From assembly GCA_947625375.1 (NCBI GenBank), contig CANQOC010000017.1, forward strand, positions 1-48,915: a stretch of 48,915 bases of DNA, in the 5' to 3' direction. Positions within the stretch are counted from its first letter, which is position 1, and every line of letters starts with the position of its first letter. Below, piece after piece: positions 41,088 through 48,774 of this stretch. The DNA comes from an uncultured Clostridia bacterium. GTDB lineage: Bacteria > Bacillota > Clostridia > Oscillospirales > Ruminococcaceae. The notes under the pieces are model-generated. The model worked only from the letters and a program-made list of their open reading frames with translations. It was not told where the DNA came from and ran no database searches. A program made the position numbers and the translations under genes.

Positions 41088-42434
41088 TTACTGATTGTTA
41101 TCCTGACCGTCGTCGGCCTGTTCCGGCGGATTCTGCGGCTTCGGCTCGCTGCTGACAAGGACCTGTGTATAGTCGTGCGCCCAGACGCCGGGATAGTTCG
41201 GGGCATAGATATAAGCGGTGAGGAACCTTGTGCTCGCGGCGCCGAGCTCATAGTCCATAAGGTTTATCTGTGCGATAAAGTTCGACTGGTCGAGATTTTC
41301 GAGAATGTCGGCGGGACCGACGACCGTCGCGCGGATAATGTCCTGCTCCACGACGACCGAATAGTCCGCAGGGACGTTAATCATGTATATCTGTGAATTC
41401 GAGAGGGAAATTCTCTTTGTGGAATACCCCTCGAGGTCAAAGCTGACCTGTACCGAGTCGATGCCCGAGATGTTGGTGTAATAGCTGCTCGGCGGAATCT
41501 GGAAGGTTGTGACGAATCCGGGATAGATGTCCCGAAGGTCTATGTATCCGAGGTTAATCTCGTTAATCTGTTCAATCCGCGAGTCCTCGCTCCGAACGAG
41601 TATGCTCTCGGTCGAGAGGGTATAGTCAATCGAGCCGACGTCAATCTGGTCGTTATAGCCGCTTATCGTGATGCGCAGAGGAAGCTCCTTTGTGATGTAC
41701 ACCGGGACATATACGTTGAACGAGTCGGTGCTGAGGGTGACGTCGGGGTGCTCGAAGACGGCGCTGCCGTTATAAAGGCTGACGCTCGAGGGGGTGAGGT
41801 TGACCGATTCGCTGAGGTTAAGGTCCCCGCTGAGGGTCAGCTTGCACGACGTAACCTGATTGATATAGTCCCTCGGACCGGAAATCACAAGCTGAGACGG
41901 GGTGACGACAAGGCCCTCGGGGTCGATGGCGTGCCCCTCCGCGGCGTGAACCGAGCTCATGTCGACGGTTAGCGTTCCGTCGTCGAACGAGAGGATTTTG
42001 GTGTCGATGCGGTCGAAAACAATGTGAACCGATTCGGGGACCATCACGACGTCGCTGATTCTGTCCCCCTTGGTGCTCTCGGCGATGAGCGGGATATCAT
42101 ATGCCCCCGACGCCTTGACGTTGTCGAGATTCAGCTTAATGTGCACGTCCTCGTTGGTGTAGTCCTGATAGCTGTCGCGGCGGCCGGTGAACGAAAGGTT
42201 GACGCTGTCGACGTCGCTGCTGATGACCGAGAGTCCGGCAAGATTGGCGTATGACCCCTCGAGGTCGAAGTCGATGCCGACGTCGTAGAGGTCGACGGTT
42301 ACGTCTGTAAATACCGTCACCGACAGAAAGACCCAAATCAGAACCGCAAGGAGCGCCGATATAACGGCAAGAATGATGTTTCCGCGGTTAATCGGCTGCC
42401 TGTTTTTCTTCGCTTTCACGCTTGTCGCTTCCAC
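41088..42434 (-). CDS. cdaR: YbbR-domain regulator of diadenylate cyclase
   Basis: A 448-residue protein with one N-terminal membrane helix (about 19-40, NIILAVISALLAVLIWVFLS) and about four tandem YbbR domains outside, seen as repeated 'VPxSVxIxGP'-like strands (LVVTPSQLVISGPRDYI, IIRATVVGPADILENL). It ends in a Pro/Gln/Asp tail. By family knowledge it regulates the membrane cyclase CdaA. The GTG start at 42434 follows AGGAGAG; the frame overlaps cdaA by 47 bases, so the two are coupled. In many Firmicutes glmM is the third gene; here a terminator follows. Confidence 0.9.
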   Translation of the reverse strand: MEATSVKAKKNRQPINRGNIILAVISALLAVLIWVFLSVTVFTDVTVDLYDVGIDFDLEGSYANLAGLSVISSDVDSVNLSFTGRRDSYQDYTNEDVHIKLNLDNVKASGAYDIPLIAESTKGDRISDVVMVPESVHIVFDRIDTKILSFDDGTLTVDMSSVHAAEGHAIDPEGLVVTPSQLVISGPRDYINQVTSCKLTLSGDLNLSESVNLTPSSVSLYNGSAVFEHPDVTLSTDSFNVYVPVYITKELPLRITISGYNDQIDVGSIDYTLSTESILVRSEDSRIEQINEINLGYIDLRDIYPGFVTTFQIPPSSYYTNISGIDSVQVSFDLEGYSTKRISLSNSQIYMINVPADYSVVVEQDIIRATVVGPADILENLDQSNFIAQINLMDYELGAASTRFLTAYIYAPNYPGVWAHDYTQVLVSSEPKPQNPPEQADDGQDNNQ

Positions 42435-43389
42435 CGTTCCTGCTCTCCTTTCTCCACGATTTTATCCTTCCGATTATGCCGCCTCCGCGCCCGTCCTCGG
42501 GGAGAATTTCTTTTCTGAGATAGCTTTCAAGCTCGCCCTTTGAAAGTCCGCTCTGTATCTGTCCGTTTCTTGCAATCGAAATCGCACCGGTTTCCTCGGA
42601 TACGACGATGACGATGGCGTCCGACTGTTCGCTCATGCCGATTGCGGCGCGGTGACGCGAGCCGTAGTTCCTGCTGACCGTCGTCTCGCGCTTCGGAAGA
42701 GGGAGAAAACACCCGGCGGAATGAACCCTTGCGTCCTTGATGATGACCGCGCCGTCGTGTAAGGATGTTCCGACAAAGAATATTGTGGTCAGTATCGATT
42801 CGGTGACCTCACAGTCGAGGACGGTGCCGCCCGTAATCTTTCCCTCGGGGTCGTCCCCGTGCGCGATGACGATAAGCGCGCCGACGGGTTTCGGCTTGTT
42901 ATCTTTCTGCGTCACCGCAGCCGGGCGGGTTTCGCCGTCGTTCTTGTGCGCGCCGATTAACCCCTGTGAAAGACGGCTTACGGCGTCGGCAATTTCGCTT
43001 ATGGCCTTCGACCATTTCTGTACCTCGTCCTCGGAGTAAAGAAACTCGGAGAAAGCCGGCTTAACGTCGGCGCGTCCGACGCGCTCGAGCACTCGGCGAA
43101 GCTCGGGCTGGAAGACGACGATTACCGCAATCAATCCGACCTGGAAGAAGTTAGTGAAGAGATAGGTCATGACCTTGAGGTGGAACGCCGCCGAGAGCGC
43201 ATAGAGCACGATTATGATGAAAATACCGGTCACGAGCTGGAGCGCCCTTGTCTCTCTTATGAGCTTGAAGCCTTTATACAGGACATAGGCGAGGAGCAGC
43301 ATGTCGATGACGTCGACAAGCTGTATCGACGAGAAGATGCTGATAATCCTCGACGCCTGTGCCGAGATAAATTCCATTGCCGTTTCCAA
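42388..43389 (-). CDS. cdaA: Diadenylate cyclase
   Basis: A 333-residue cyclase that makes c-di-AMP from two ATP. Three membrane helices lie in the first 100 residues. The catalytic domain has the motifs LHDGAVII and SRHRAAIG that define diadenylate cyclases. Two features differ from the usual ~275-residue form: an insertion of about 25 charged residues (HKNDGETRPAAVTQKDNKPK) between the membrane part and the domain, and a basic/acidic C-terminal tail. The start is TTG at 43389, which has GGGGAGG eight bases upstream; the next ATG is 20 bases from that site, too far. The product controls turgor and cell-wall balance. Confidence 0.94.
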   Translation of the reverse strand: METAMEFISAQASRIISIFSSIQLVDVIDMLLLAYVLYKGFKLIRETRALQLVTGIFIIIVLYALSAAFHLKVMTYLFTNFFQVGLIAVIVVFQPELRRVLERVGRADVKPAFSEFLYSEDEVQKWSKAISEIADAVSRLSQGLIGAHKNDGETRPAAVTQKDNKPKPVGALIVIAHGDDPEGKITGGTVLDCEVTESILTTIFFVGTSLHDGAVIIKDARVHSAGCFLPLPKRETTVSRNYGSRHRAAIGMSEQSDAIVIVVSEETGAISIARNGQIQSGLSKGELESYLRKEILPEDGRGGGIIGRIKSWRKESRNGGSDKRESEEKQAAD

Positions 43390-43432
43390 AGCCGTTTCCT
43401 CCCCTGTTATAAAGAGTCATACATTCCCTTTT

Positions 43433-43461
43433 ATTTTAGCAGGTTCTGATTTAAATTTCAA
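43433..43461 (-). promoter_or_regulatory. Predicted promoter of cdaA-cdaR
   Basis: On the minus strand TTGAAA (43461-43456), 17-bp spacer, TAAAAT (43438-43433). The -35 box lies within the last codons of the upstream desulfurase gene. Confidence 0.65.
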
Positions 43462-44599
43462 TAGGGAGAAAGCCGGTTTCGGAAATTTTTTTCAGATAAT
43501 TTATCAGCGCGGCGACGTCCCTCTCCGAGCTGAATACCGACGGCGAAAACCTGACCGTCCCGTCGGGGAGCGTCCCGAGCGTTTTATGAGCCAGAAGCGC
43601 ACAGTGAAGACCGCCCCTGAGCGCAAATCCGCCCTCGGAGAGCCGCGACGTGAGCGCCGGCGCGGGGATATCCCCGATATTGAACGACACAATCGGGACA
43701 AAGCGGTCGCCGGTCCTGTAAACCCTTTCGCCGATTTTTTTGAGTCCGGCGATAAGCATATCGCAGAGCGCGGTTTCATGCGCAAAAACCGTGTCCATGC
43801 CGACTCGGTTAAGATAACGGATTCCCGCGCCGAGTCCCGCGATTCCGACGGTATTAAGCGTCCCGCTTTCAAGCCTCTCGGGCATAAACCCGGTCTGTTC
43901 AAGCTCGCCCGACGTCGCGCCGGTCCCGCCCTCAATTACCGTCGAGAGCGAATATTCCCCGTCGGATATCAGAAGACCCGTCCCGGCGGGCCCGCAGAGG
44001 CCCTTGTGCCCCGGGACGCAGATAAAATTCATTCCGAGGCCGAGTCCGAGCGGGACTGCCCCGGCGGCCTGTGCCCCGTCGACGATGAGACAGACGCCCC
44101 TCTCGCGGCAGAGCGAGGCTATCTCGCGAATCGGCATAAGCCGCCCGGTGACGTTCGACGCCGCCGTGAACACGACGCAGCGGACGTCGCTTTTCATCAT
44201 TCCGCGGAGGTTTTCGAGCGTTTCGGCGTCGTTTTTCCCGACTTCGGCGACGTCTGCGCGGACGCCCTTTTTTGTGAGCGCAAAGGCGGGGCGGGCGACC
44301 GAGTTGTGCTCCATCGAGGAGATTAAAATTCTGTCCCCCGGGCGGGCGATTCCCTTAAGCGCAAGGTTGATTGCGTGGGTGCAGTTTTGCGTGAAGACGA
44401 CGTTTTCCGGCTCGGCGCCGAAGAGCCTTGCGCACTCCGCGCGGGTGTCATAGACGGCCTTTGCGGCGGCTTGCGAGAAGACGTGACCGCCCCGTCCGGG
44501 ATTTCCGCCGAGATTTATGACCGCGTTTTTAACCGCCTCGGCGACCGACGGCGGCTTTGGGAACGACGTCGCGGCGTTGTCGAAATATATCTGTCTCAC
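43451..44599 (-). CDS. Cysteine desulfurase family protein
   Basis: A 382-residue class V aminotransferase-fold PLP enzyme. The first strand is IYFDNAATSFPKP; the PLP lysine is K199 in VPGHKGLCG; the catalytic cysteine is C333 in RGGLHCALL. This is the Clostridial 'cysteine desulfurase family protein' group, more SufS/CsdA-like than IscS. It starts with GTG overlapping the DUF3343 stop by four bases. No scaffold (IscU/SufU) gene is near. Together with the DUF3343 carrier it may supply sulfur or selenium to one target rather than for general cluster assembly. Confidence 0.9.
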   Translation of the reverse strand: MRQIYFDNAATSFPKPPSVAEAVKNAVINLGGNPGRGGHVFSQAAAKAVYDTRAECARLFGAEPENVVFTQNCTHAINLALKGIARPGDRILISSMEHNSVARPAFALTKKGVRADVAEVGKNDAETLENLRGMMKSDVRCVVFTAASNVTGRLMPIREIASLCRERGVCLIVDGAQAAGAVPLGLGLGMNFICVPGHKGLCGPAGTGLLISDGEYSLSTVIEGGTGATSGELEQTGFMPERLESGTLNTVGIAGLGAGIRYLNRVGMDTVFAHETALCDMLIAGLKKIGERVYRTGDRFVPIVSFNIGDIPAPALTSRLSEGGFALRGGLHCALLAHKTLGTLPDGTVRFSPSVFSSERDVAALINYLKKISETGFLPIEI

Positions 44600-44829
44600 G
44601 GTCTGCCTCCGCGCTCGACGGTTCTTTGCTCGCCGGTCCTGATGCCGCTTTTCCCGAGTATTCCGCAGATTTCGGACGGGTCGTCCCGCACTCTCAGGGA
44701 GTATCCGCAGCCGGTCCGCGAATTGCGGTCGGCGCGCTCGATTTCACAGTACCGCCCCATGCCGTTGAGGAGGTTTTTCGCCTTCATCGCGTACGTCACC
44801 GACGAGACGGATATCAGAGTATATGTCAA
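44596..44829 (-). CDS. DUF3343 putative sulfur/selenium carrier
   Basis: A 77-residue DUF3343 protein with three cysteines (C28, C41, C55). The TTG at 44829 is chosen since GAGGTG lies six bases upstream; an upstream ATG would run through an unlikely Ser/Pro-rich stretch. The core SSVTYAMKAKNLL and TGCGYSLRV match the family, described as putative Se/S carriers and often found next to cysteine desulfurases or selenium genes. The overlap with the desulfurase gene supports a persulfide hand-over. A TATAAT on the minus strand lies about 40 bases upstream. Confidence 0.85.
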   Translation of the reverse strand: MTYTLISVSSVTYAMKAKNLLNGMGRYCEIERADRNSRTGCGYSLRVRDDPSEICGILGKSGIRTGEQRTVERGGRP

Positions 44830-45240
44830 CGGTATCACCTCGTTGTTAGATGTTGATGACTTATTATATGACGGCGGCGGGGAAGGCGTACCAGAATCCC
44901 CCACCCTGTCGGGCGGGGGTTAGAAGTTGGAAGTTGGATGGTTAGAGGATGGATGAATAGAAGATGGAGGACGGACATCTGACATCTGACAATCTCATTT
45001 CTGTTCTCTAATCGGGCAGGGGGCGTTAAAAGCCTCCCGCCTTGCGACGAGAGGTTAGATGATTAGATGATTAGAGGATGGATGAATAGAAGGTGGAGGG
45101 CGGACGCGACCTCGTAGGAGCTGAAGCCGAAGCGATGCGGAACCCCCTCCCCTCGAGGGGAGGGTCGGGGTGGGGTGACTAAAAATAGCATGAGCGCCAG
45201 CGAATACCTTATTTCCGGCGGTGTGGCGCCGCCCCACTTC

Positions 45241-45347
45241 GGGCGCAGTCCGGCGCGCTTCGCGCGCGAACGAAAGAGGCAGGAAACCCCTTGCGGGTTT
45301 TCCTGCTCTTTCATTCCGGCAGCCTTCGGCTGCCGCGGACTGCGCCC
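45241..45347 (+). repeat. Cloverleaf repeat D, copy 7
   Basis: Closing stem GGGCGCAGTCC/GGACTGCGCCC is perfect. Arms: GCGCGC-TTC-GCGCGC, long arm AACGAAAGAGGCAGG with a slightly imperfect complement (CTTTCATT), and CGGCAGCC-TTC-GGCTGCCG. Confidence 0.8.
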
Positions 45348-45377
45348 TCGTAGGAGCTGAAGCCGGAGCGACGCGGA

Positions 45378-45477
45378 ACCCCTCCCCGCCGGGGAGGGGC
45401 AGGGGTGGGGGAATTGGCGTAATCACGTCACCGTCAAGGTGACGCGATAAGCCGTCCGCCGCAAGGCGGACTCCTTT
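45378..45477 (+). repeat. Hairpin module C, copy 5
   Basis: First loop is GCC: CCCCTCCCC-GCC-GGGGAGGGG; the other two hairpins match copy 4. Confidence 0.7.
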
Positions 45478-45540
45478 TATATGGCAGTGTGGCACCTCTG
45501 CAAGTTACCTATAACGCTCGCAAGTGTCCTCCATGCCAAG

Positions 45541-45651
45541 TACCACTCCCCTTGAGGGGAGTGGTCGCGACGTTCACGAACGTGAACGGCCGGGTGTGGG
45601 GTGGAACCCCCTCTCTCTCACTGAGGGAGAGGGGGACTGGGGGTGTGGAAG
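45541..45651 (+). repeat. Three-hairpin module B, copy 7
   Basis: First loop is TTGA in place of TCGA; second hairpin reads GACGTTCAC..GTGAACGGC with one mismatch. Confidence 0.7.
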
Positions 45652-46126
45652 AAAAAGCGGAGAAACTGTCAAAGGTGTCACGTTTCGCCGTCCGCCGCAA
45701 AGCGACACATTACAGCAAGGCATGACGCCATGCAATTTTCACCCGCCGATAGGCGGCAATCCTATCCTTAGCTATGCACAACCCCCTCCCATGTGGGAGG
45801 GGGAAGGGGGTAGGAGTCTTATAGAAAGCATGAGCGAAGCGAATTCCTTTTACAGAGCAGTGGCAGCAACTTTGTAAGTGTTCTGTAACATGTGCAGGCG
45901 TTTTTTAGCTCCCTCCCCTCGAGGGGAGGGTCGGGGTGGGGTGACTAAAGATAGCATGAGCGCCAGCGAATACCTTATACTGCGTCAGTGCGGCGTTACT
46001 CATTCGTTTTCAACGTATACAAGTAACCTACACCTGTGCGGCTGCTTCAAATAGCATTCGCGCAGCGAATTCCTTATAAAAGCTCGGACGCCTCTCATCT
46101 CCAGTTTTTTCTTGCGCTTCTATCTT

Positions 46127-47083
46127 CTAACTTCTATCATCTATAATCTCTTTCAGCCCTGCGGCGAGGCCGGCCATTCCCTGGATTTCGCTCGGAATGA
46201 TAATCTTTGTCGACTTGCCGTCGGCAGCCTTGGCGAAGGCTTCGAGGCTCTTGAGGGTCAGGACGTGCTGACTCGGGTCGGCGGCGTTGAGCTTTTTGAT
46301 GCTCTCGGCAAGCGCGGTCTGTACCGCGTCGATTGCCTCGGCTTCGCCCTGTGCCTCGAGAATCTTCTGCTCCCTGACGGCGTTTGCGCGGAGAATCATC
46401 GCCTCGCGCTCGGCCTCGGCTTTGAGGATTTCGGCCTGCTTATCCGCCTCGGCCTTGAGAATCTTCGACTCCTTTTCACCCTCGGCGACGAGTATCTGCG
46501 ACTTCTTGTCGCCCTCGGCCTGCAAAATCTTTTCGCGGCGCTCGCGCTCGGCCTTCATCTGCTTTTCCATCGCGTCCTGAATCTCGCGCGGCGGAATGAT
46601 GTTCTTAAGCTCGACGCGGTTGACCTTTATTCCCCAGCGGTCGGTCGCTTCGTCGAGGATAATCGTGATTTTTTCGTTGATGGTGTCGCGCGAGGTGAGG
46701 GTCGAGTCGAGCTCGAGCTCGCCGATGATGTTGCGGAGAGTGGTCGCGGTGAGGTTCTCGATTGCCGCAATCGGGCGCTCGACGCCGTAGGTGTAAAGCT
46801 TTGCGTTGGTAATCTGGAAGAAGACAACGGTGTCAATCTGCATCGTGACGTTGTCCTTTGTGATGACAGGCTGCGGCTGGAAATCCGCGACCTGTTCCTT
46901 AATCGAAACGCGCTTTACGACCTTGTCGATGAACGGGAAAAGCATATGCGGACCCGTGTGAAGCTCGCGGTTGAACGCGCCGAGCCTCTCGACGACAAAA
47001 ACCTGTGCCTGCGGGACAATTTTGAAGTTCCCGATAATGATGATGAATACAATGATGACAATCGCGAAAATTACTACCGGCAT
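46127..47083 (-). CDS. SPFH-domain (stomatin/band 7) membrane protein
   Basis: A 318-residue SPFH protein. One N-terminal membrane helix (VVIFAIVIIVFIIIIGNF) is followed by the SPFH domain (about 20-190, with ERLGAFNRELHTGPH and ENLTATTLRNIIGELELD). Residues about 185-255 are a long coiled coil made of 'ILxAEADKQ'-like units. It is closest to QmcA/YbbK-type stomatins, which form large membrane rings and organise membrane microdomains. Its ATG lies inside the end of the NfeD gene, and SPFH-NfeD pairing is a known conserved couple. Possible role in membrane protein quality control. Confidence 0.94.
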   Translation of the reverse strand: MPVVIFAIVIIVFIIIIGNFKIVPQAQVFVVERLGAFNRELHTGPHMLFPFIDKVVKRVSIKEQVADFQPQPVITKDNVTMQIDTVVFFQITNAKLYTYGVERPIAAIENLTATTLRNIIGELELDSTLTSRDTINEKITIILDEATDRWGIKVNRVELKNIIPPREIQDAMEKQMKAERERREKILQAEGDKKSQILVAEGEKESKILKAEADKQAEILKAEAEREAMILRANAVREQKILEAQGEAEAIDAVQTALAESIKKLNAADPSQHVLTLKSLEAFAKAADGKSTKIIIPSEIQGMAGLAAGLKEIIDDRS

Positions 47084-47526
47084 TTTTCTTCCTCCTTAAG
47101 CGGTGATACAATAAGCTTTGCGCCGTCAATGTCTTTAATGACGACAACCGTGCCGTCGGGGATAGGGGAGCCGTCGGCGCTGACGGCTTTCCATGAGACT
47201 CCGCCTATTGTGGCGCGTCCCTCGGATTTTTCGTTGCAGACCGCCTCGGTCACCCTTGCGGTCATGCCGATGTTCATGTCGGCATTGGTGCGCACAAAGC
47301 TGCCCCGCAGACGCTTTACGAACGGGCGGGTCAGCAGAAGGAGAATCGCAGTTACCGCGGCGAAGACCGCAAACTGCGCCCATCGCGGTGCACCGAGCGC
47401 GGCGAGCAGGATTGACACAACCGACGCGAGCGCAAACCAAATCGACACAAACTGGACCGTTATCACCTCGATAACAATCCCCGCCGCCAGCACAAACGCC
47501 CAAGCGGCAATCATTAAAACGTCCAT
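47074..47526 (-). CDS. NfeD-like membrane protein
   Basis: A 150-residue partner of the SPFH protein. It has an N-terminal region of three to four membrane helices (VLMIAAWAFVLAAGIVIEVI onward) and a C-terminal OB-fold (GMTARVTEAVCNEKSEGRATI...IPDGTVVVIKDIDGAKLIV), which is the short NfeD layout without a serine protease domain. The ATG at 47526 has AAGGGGGTTGTG upstream and follows the -10 box by about 20 bases; any longer start would lie ahead of the promoter. Overlaps the SPFH gene by ten bases. Confidence 0.92.
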   Translation of the reverse strand: MDVLMIAAWAFVLAAGIVIEVITVQFVSIWFALASVVSILLAALGAPRWAQFAVFAAVTAILLLLTRPFVKRLRGSFVRTNADMNIGMTARVTEAVCNEKSEGRATIGGVSWKAVSADGSPIPDGTVVVIKDIDGAKLIVSPLKEEEKCR

Positions 47527-47547
47527 CTCACAACCCCCTTTAGGGAC

Positions 47548-47576
47548 ATTATAGCACAGATTCGGGGAGTTGTAAA
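47548..47576 (-). promoter_or_regulatory. Predicted promoter of nfeD-SPFH
   Basis: On the minus strand TTTACA (47576-47571), 17-bp spacer, TATAAT (47553-47548). Confidence 0.75.
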
Positions 47577-47692
47577 GTAGTTTATTTGATGAGGGGAGGG
47601 AGAGGGGGTGGAGGGGTGATTTTCGGAGTATGATATCTGATTTCTGACATCTGATATCTGTCTTCTGATATGGCTGCAGTACCGCCATGTAA

Positions 47693-47880
47693 AAGGAGTC
47701 CGCCGTTGGCGGACGGCTTATCGCGTCACCTTGGCGGTGACGCGATTACGCCTGTTCCCCCACTTGTTTCCTGACTGACTTAGTCCGGTGTGAGCGAAGC
47801 GAAACACGCAACGACGCTCGTGTAAAGTAATAGTCATATCAAAGTGTATTGCGTCGTTTGCCTCCCCGACGGGGAGGGGG
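47693..47880. repeat. 190-bp duplicated segment H, copy 2
   Basis: Differs from copy 1 at few positions. The first hairpin loop is GTT where copy 1 has TGC, with the arms TCCGCC/GGCGGA kept. It leads directly to cloverleaf D8, whereas copy 1 leads into a 7-bp array. Confidence 0.75.
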
Positions 47881-47911
47881 TTCCGCATCGCTTCGGCTTC
47901 AGCTCCTATGA

Positions 47912-48019
47912 GGGCGCAGTCCGGCGTGCTTTGCGCGCGAACGAAAAACGGGAAAACTCCGGCAGGGGTTTTCCCGATATTTTCGTTCAGACCGCCGCCG
48001 GCGGTCTCGGACCGCGCCC
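47912..48019 (+). repeat. Cloverleaf repeat D, copy 8
   Basis: Closing stem GGGCGCAGTCC/GGACCGCGCCC has one mismatch. Small arm AGACCGCC-GCC-GGCGGTCT as in copy 5. GC arm reads GCGTGC-TTT-GCGCGC (one G-T pair). Long arm AACGAAAAACGGGAAAAC with most of its complement. Confidence 0.8.
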
Positions 48020-48558
48020 GGGGTAGTGTGGCACCGCACTGCCCGGTAAAAGGTATTCGCTGCGCTCATACTATTTGAAGCCACCCTACCCCGGCCCTCC
48101 CCTCGAGGGGAGGGAGCGTGGAGGAAACTTGCGCAGGTATAATAAAACACGAGTGCGGCGTCATACCTTGCTATAAGGAATTCGCTGGCGCTCATACTAT
48201 TTTTAGTCACCCTACCCCGACCCTCCCCTCGAGGGGAGGGAGATGTGGGGAAACCTTGGAAGCACTTGAAAACTTTTGACGCGTACCGCACTTTTCTATA
48301 AGGAATTCGCTTCGCTCGTGCTATTATAAAGACTCCCTCCCCCGTCCCCCTCCCACATGGGAGGGGGTTGTCTGCTAACTTGTAACCATATAACTTCTAC
48401 ATTCCGACATCTGACACTCCGATTCTGTAATCTGTCCGTTGCGCCGTTGGCGACGGATTTTAGACTGAATAATATGCGCGGAACGGATACTCGAGGAGGG
48501 AATAGAGGGGCAGAAACGCGCATGTCCAAAAAAATTCAAAAAAATTTTCAAAAACCCC

Positions 48559-48587
48559 TTGCAAAATGCAAACAGATGTGGTATAGT
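48559..48587 (+). promoter_or_regulatory. Predicted promoter of the tRNA gene
   Basis: TTGCAA, 17-bp spacer, TATAGT (48582-48587), 11 bp before the mature 5' end. Confidence 0.7.
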
Positions 48588-48598
48588 ATAACTCGTTC

Positions 48599-48674
48599 GG
48601 GGTATTAGCGCAGTTGGAAGCGCGCCACACTGGCAGTGTGGAGGTCACGGGTTCGAATCCCGTATGCTCCACCA
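48599..48674 (+). tRNA. tRNA-Ala (anticodon GGC)
   Basis: A complete 76-nt cloverleaf. Acceptor stem GGGGTAT pairs with ATGCTCC and contains the G3-U70 pair that marks alanine tRNAs. Anticodon stem CCACA/TGTGG encloses CTGGCAG, so the anticodon is GGC, reading GCC codons. The T arm has the usual GGTTCGAATCC. The CCA end is encoded. It is followed by a terminator and then by an integrase gene end, so its 3' half is a likely phage or element attachment site. Confidence 0.95.
48640..48674. other. Likely attachment site (att) core in the tRNA 3' end
   Basis: Tyrosine recombinases commonly use the T arm and acceptor end of a tRNA gene. The integrase C terminus 100 bases away points at this tRNA. 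The matching second copy of the site would lie beyond the right edge of the window. Confidence 0.5.
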
Positions 48675-48677
48675 CCT

Positions 48678-48725
48678 AAAGCTCTTAAAACGCCTATATA
48701 GGCTGTTTTGAGGGCTTTTGTTTTT
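48678..48725 (+). terminator. Terminator after tRNA-Ala
   Basis: Long imperfect stem AAAGCTCTTAAAACGCC..GGCTGTTTTGAGGGCTTT with loop TATATA, followed by TGTTTTT. Confidence 0.75.
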
Positions 48726-48774
48726 CCCGAAAATTGCATTGTTCTTTATTTGTTCTTTACTCCGCTATGCCCCG

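Larger units (their letters stand above)
44905..46110. repeat. Repeat-filled intergenic block 6
   Basis: No gene is seen. It has two 7-bp arrays of TAGAGGA/TAGATGA type (44935-45000 and 45050-45100) that share the sentence-like stretch GGATGGATGAATAGAAG, then GAGGGGAGGGTCGGGG, cloverleaf D7, C6, B7, a CCCATGTGGG hairpin, another CCCTCGAGGGGAGGG hairpin, and GCATTCGCGCAGCGAATTCC before the SPFH gene's end. Confidence 0.75.
47590..48440. repeat. Repeat-filled intergenic block 7
   Basis: No gene is seen. It carries a 7-bp array (47628-47672), segment H2, cloverleaf D8, two CCCTCCCCTCGAGGGGAGGG hairpins in reverse context, each beside GGAATTCGCTGGCGCTCATAC-like words, a reversed ACATGGGAGGG hairpin at 48350 and a last 7-bp stretch before the tRNA promoter. 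Confidence 0.75.

Noticed and set aside
11030..48330. Repeated short reading frames starting MSEANSL in many intergenic blocks
   Set aside because: They arise because module A contains ATGAGCGAAGCGAATTCC. The frames differ and stop at once after the module, have no ribosome site, and run through hairpins. They are repeat DNA, not a protein family.
48480..48608. Small plus-strand frames overlapping the tRNA promoter
   Set aside because: They are A-rich, lack ribosome sites at a sensible distance and run into the tRNA.
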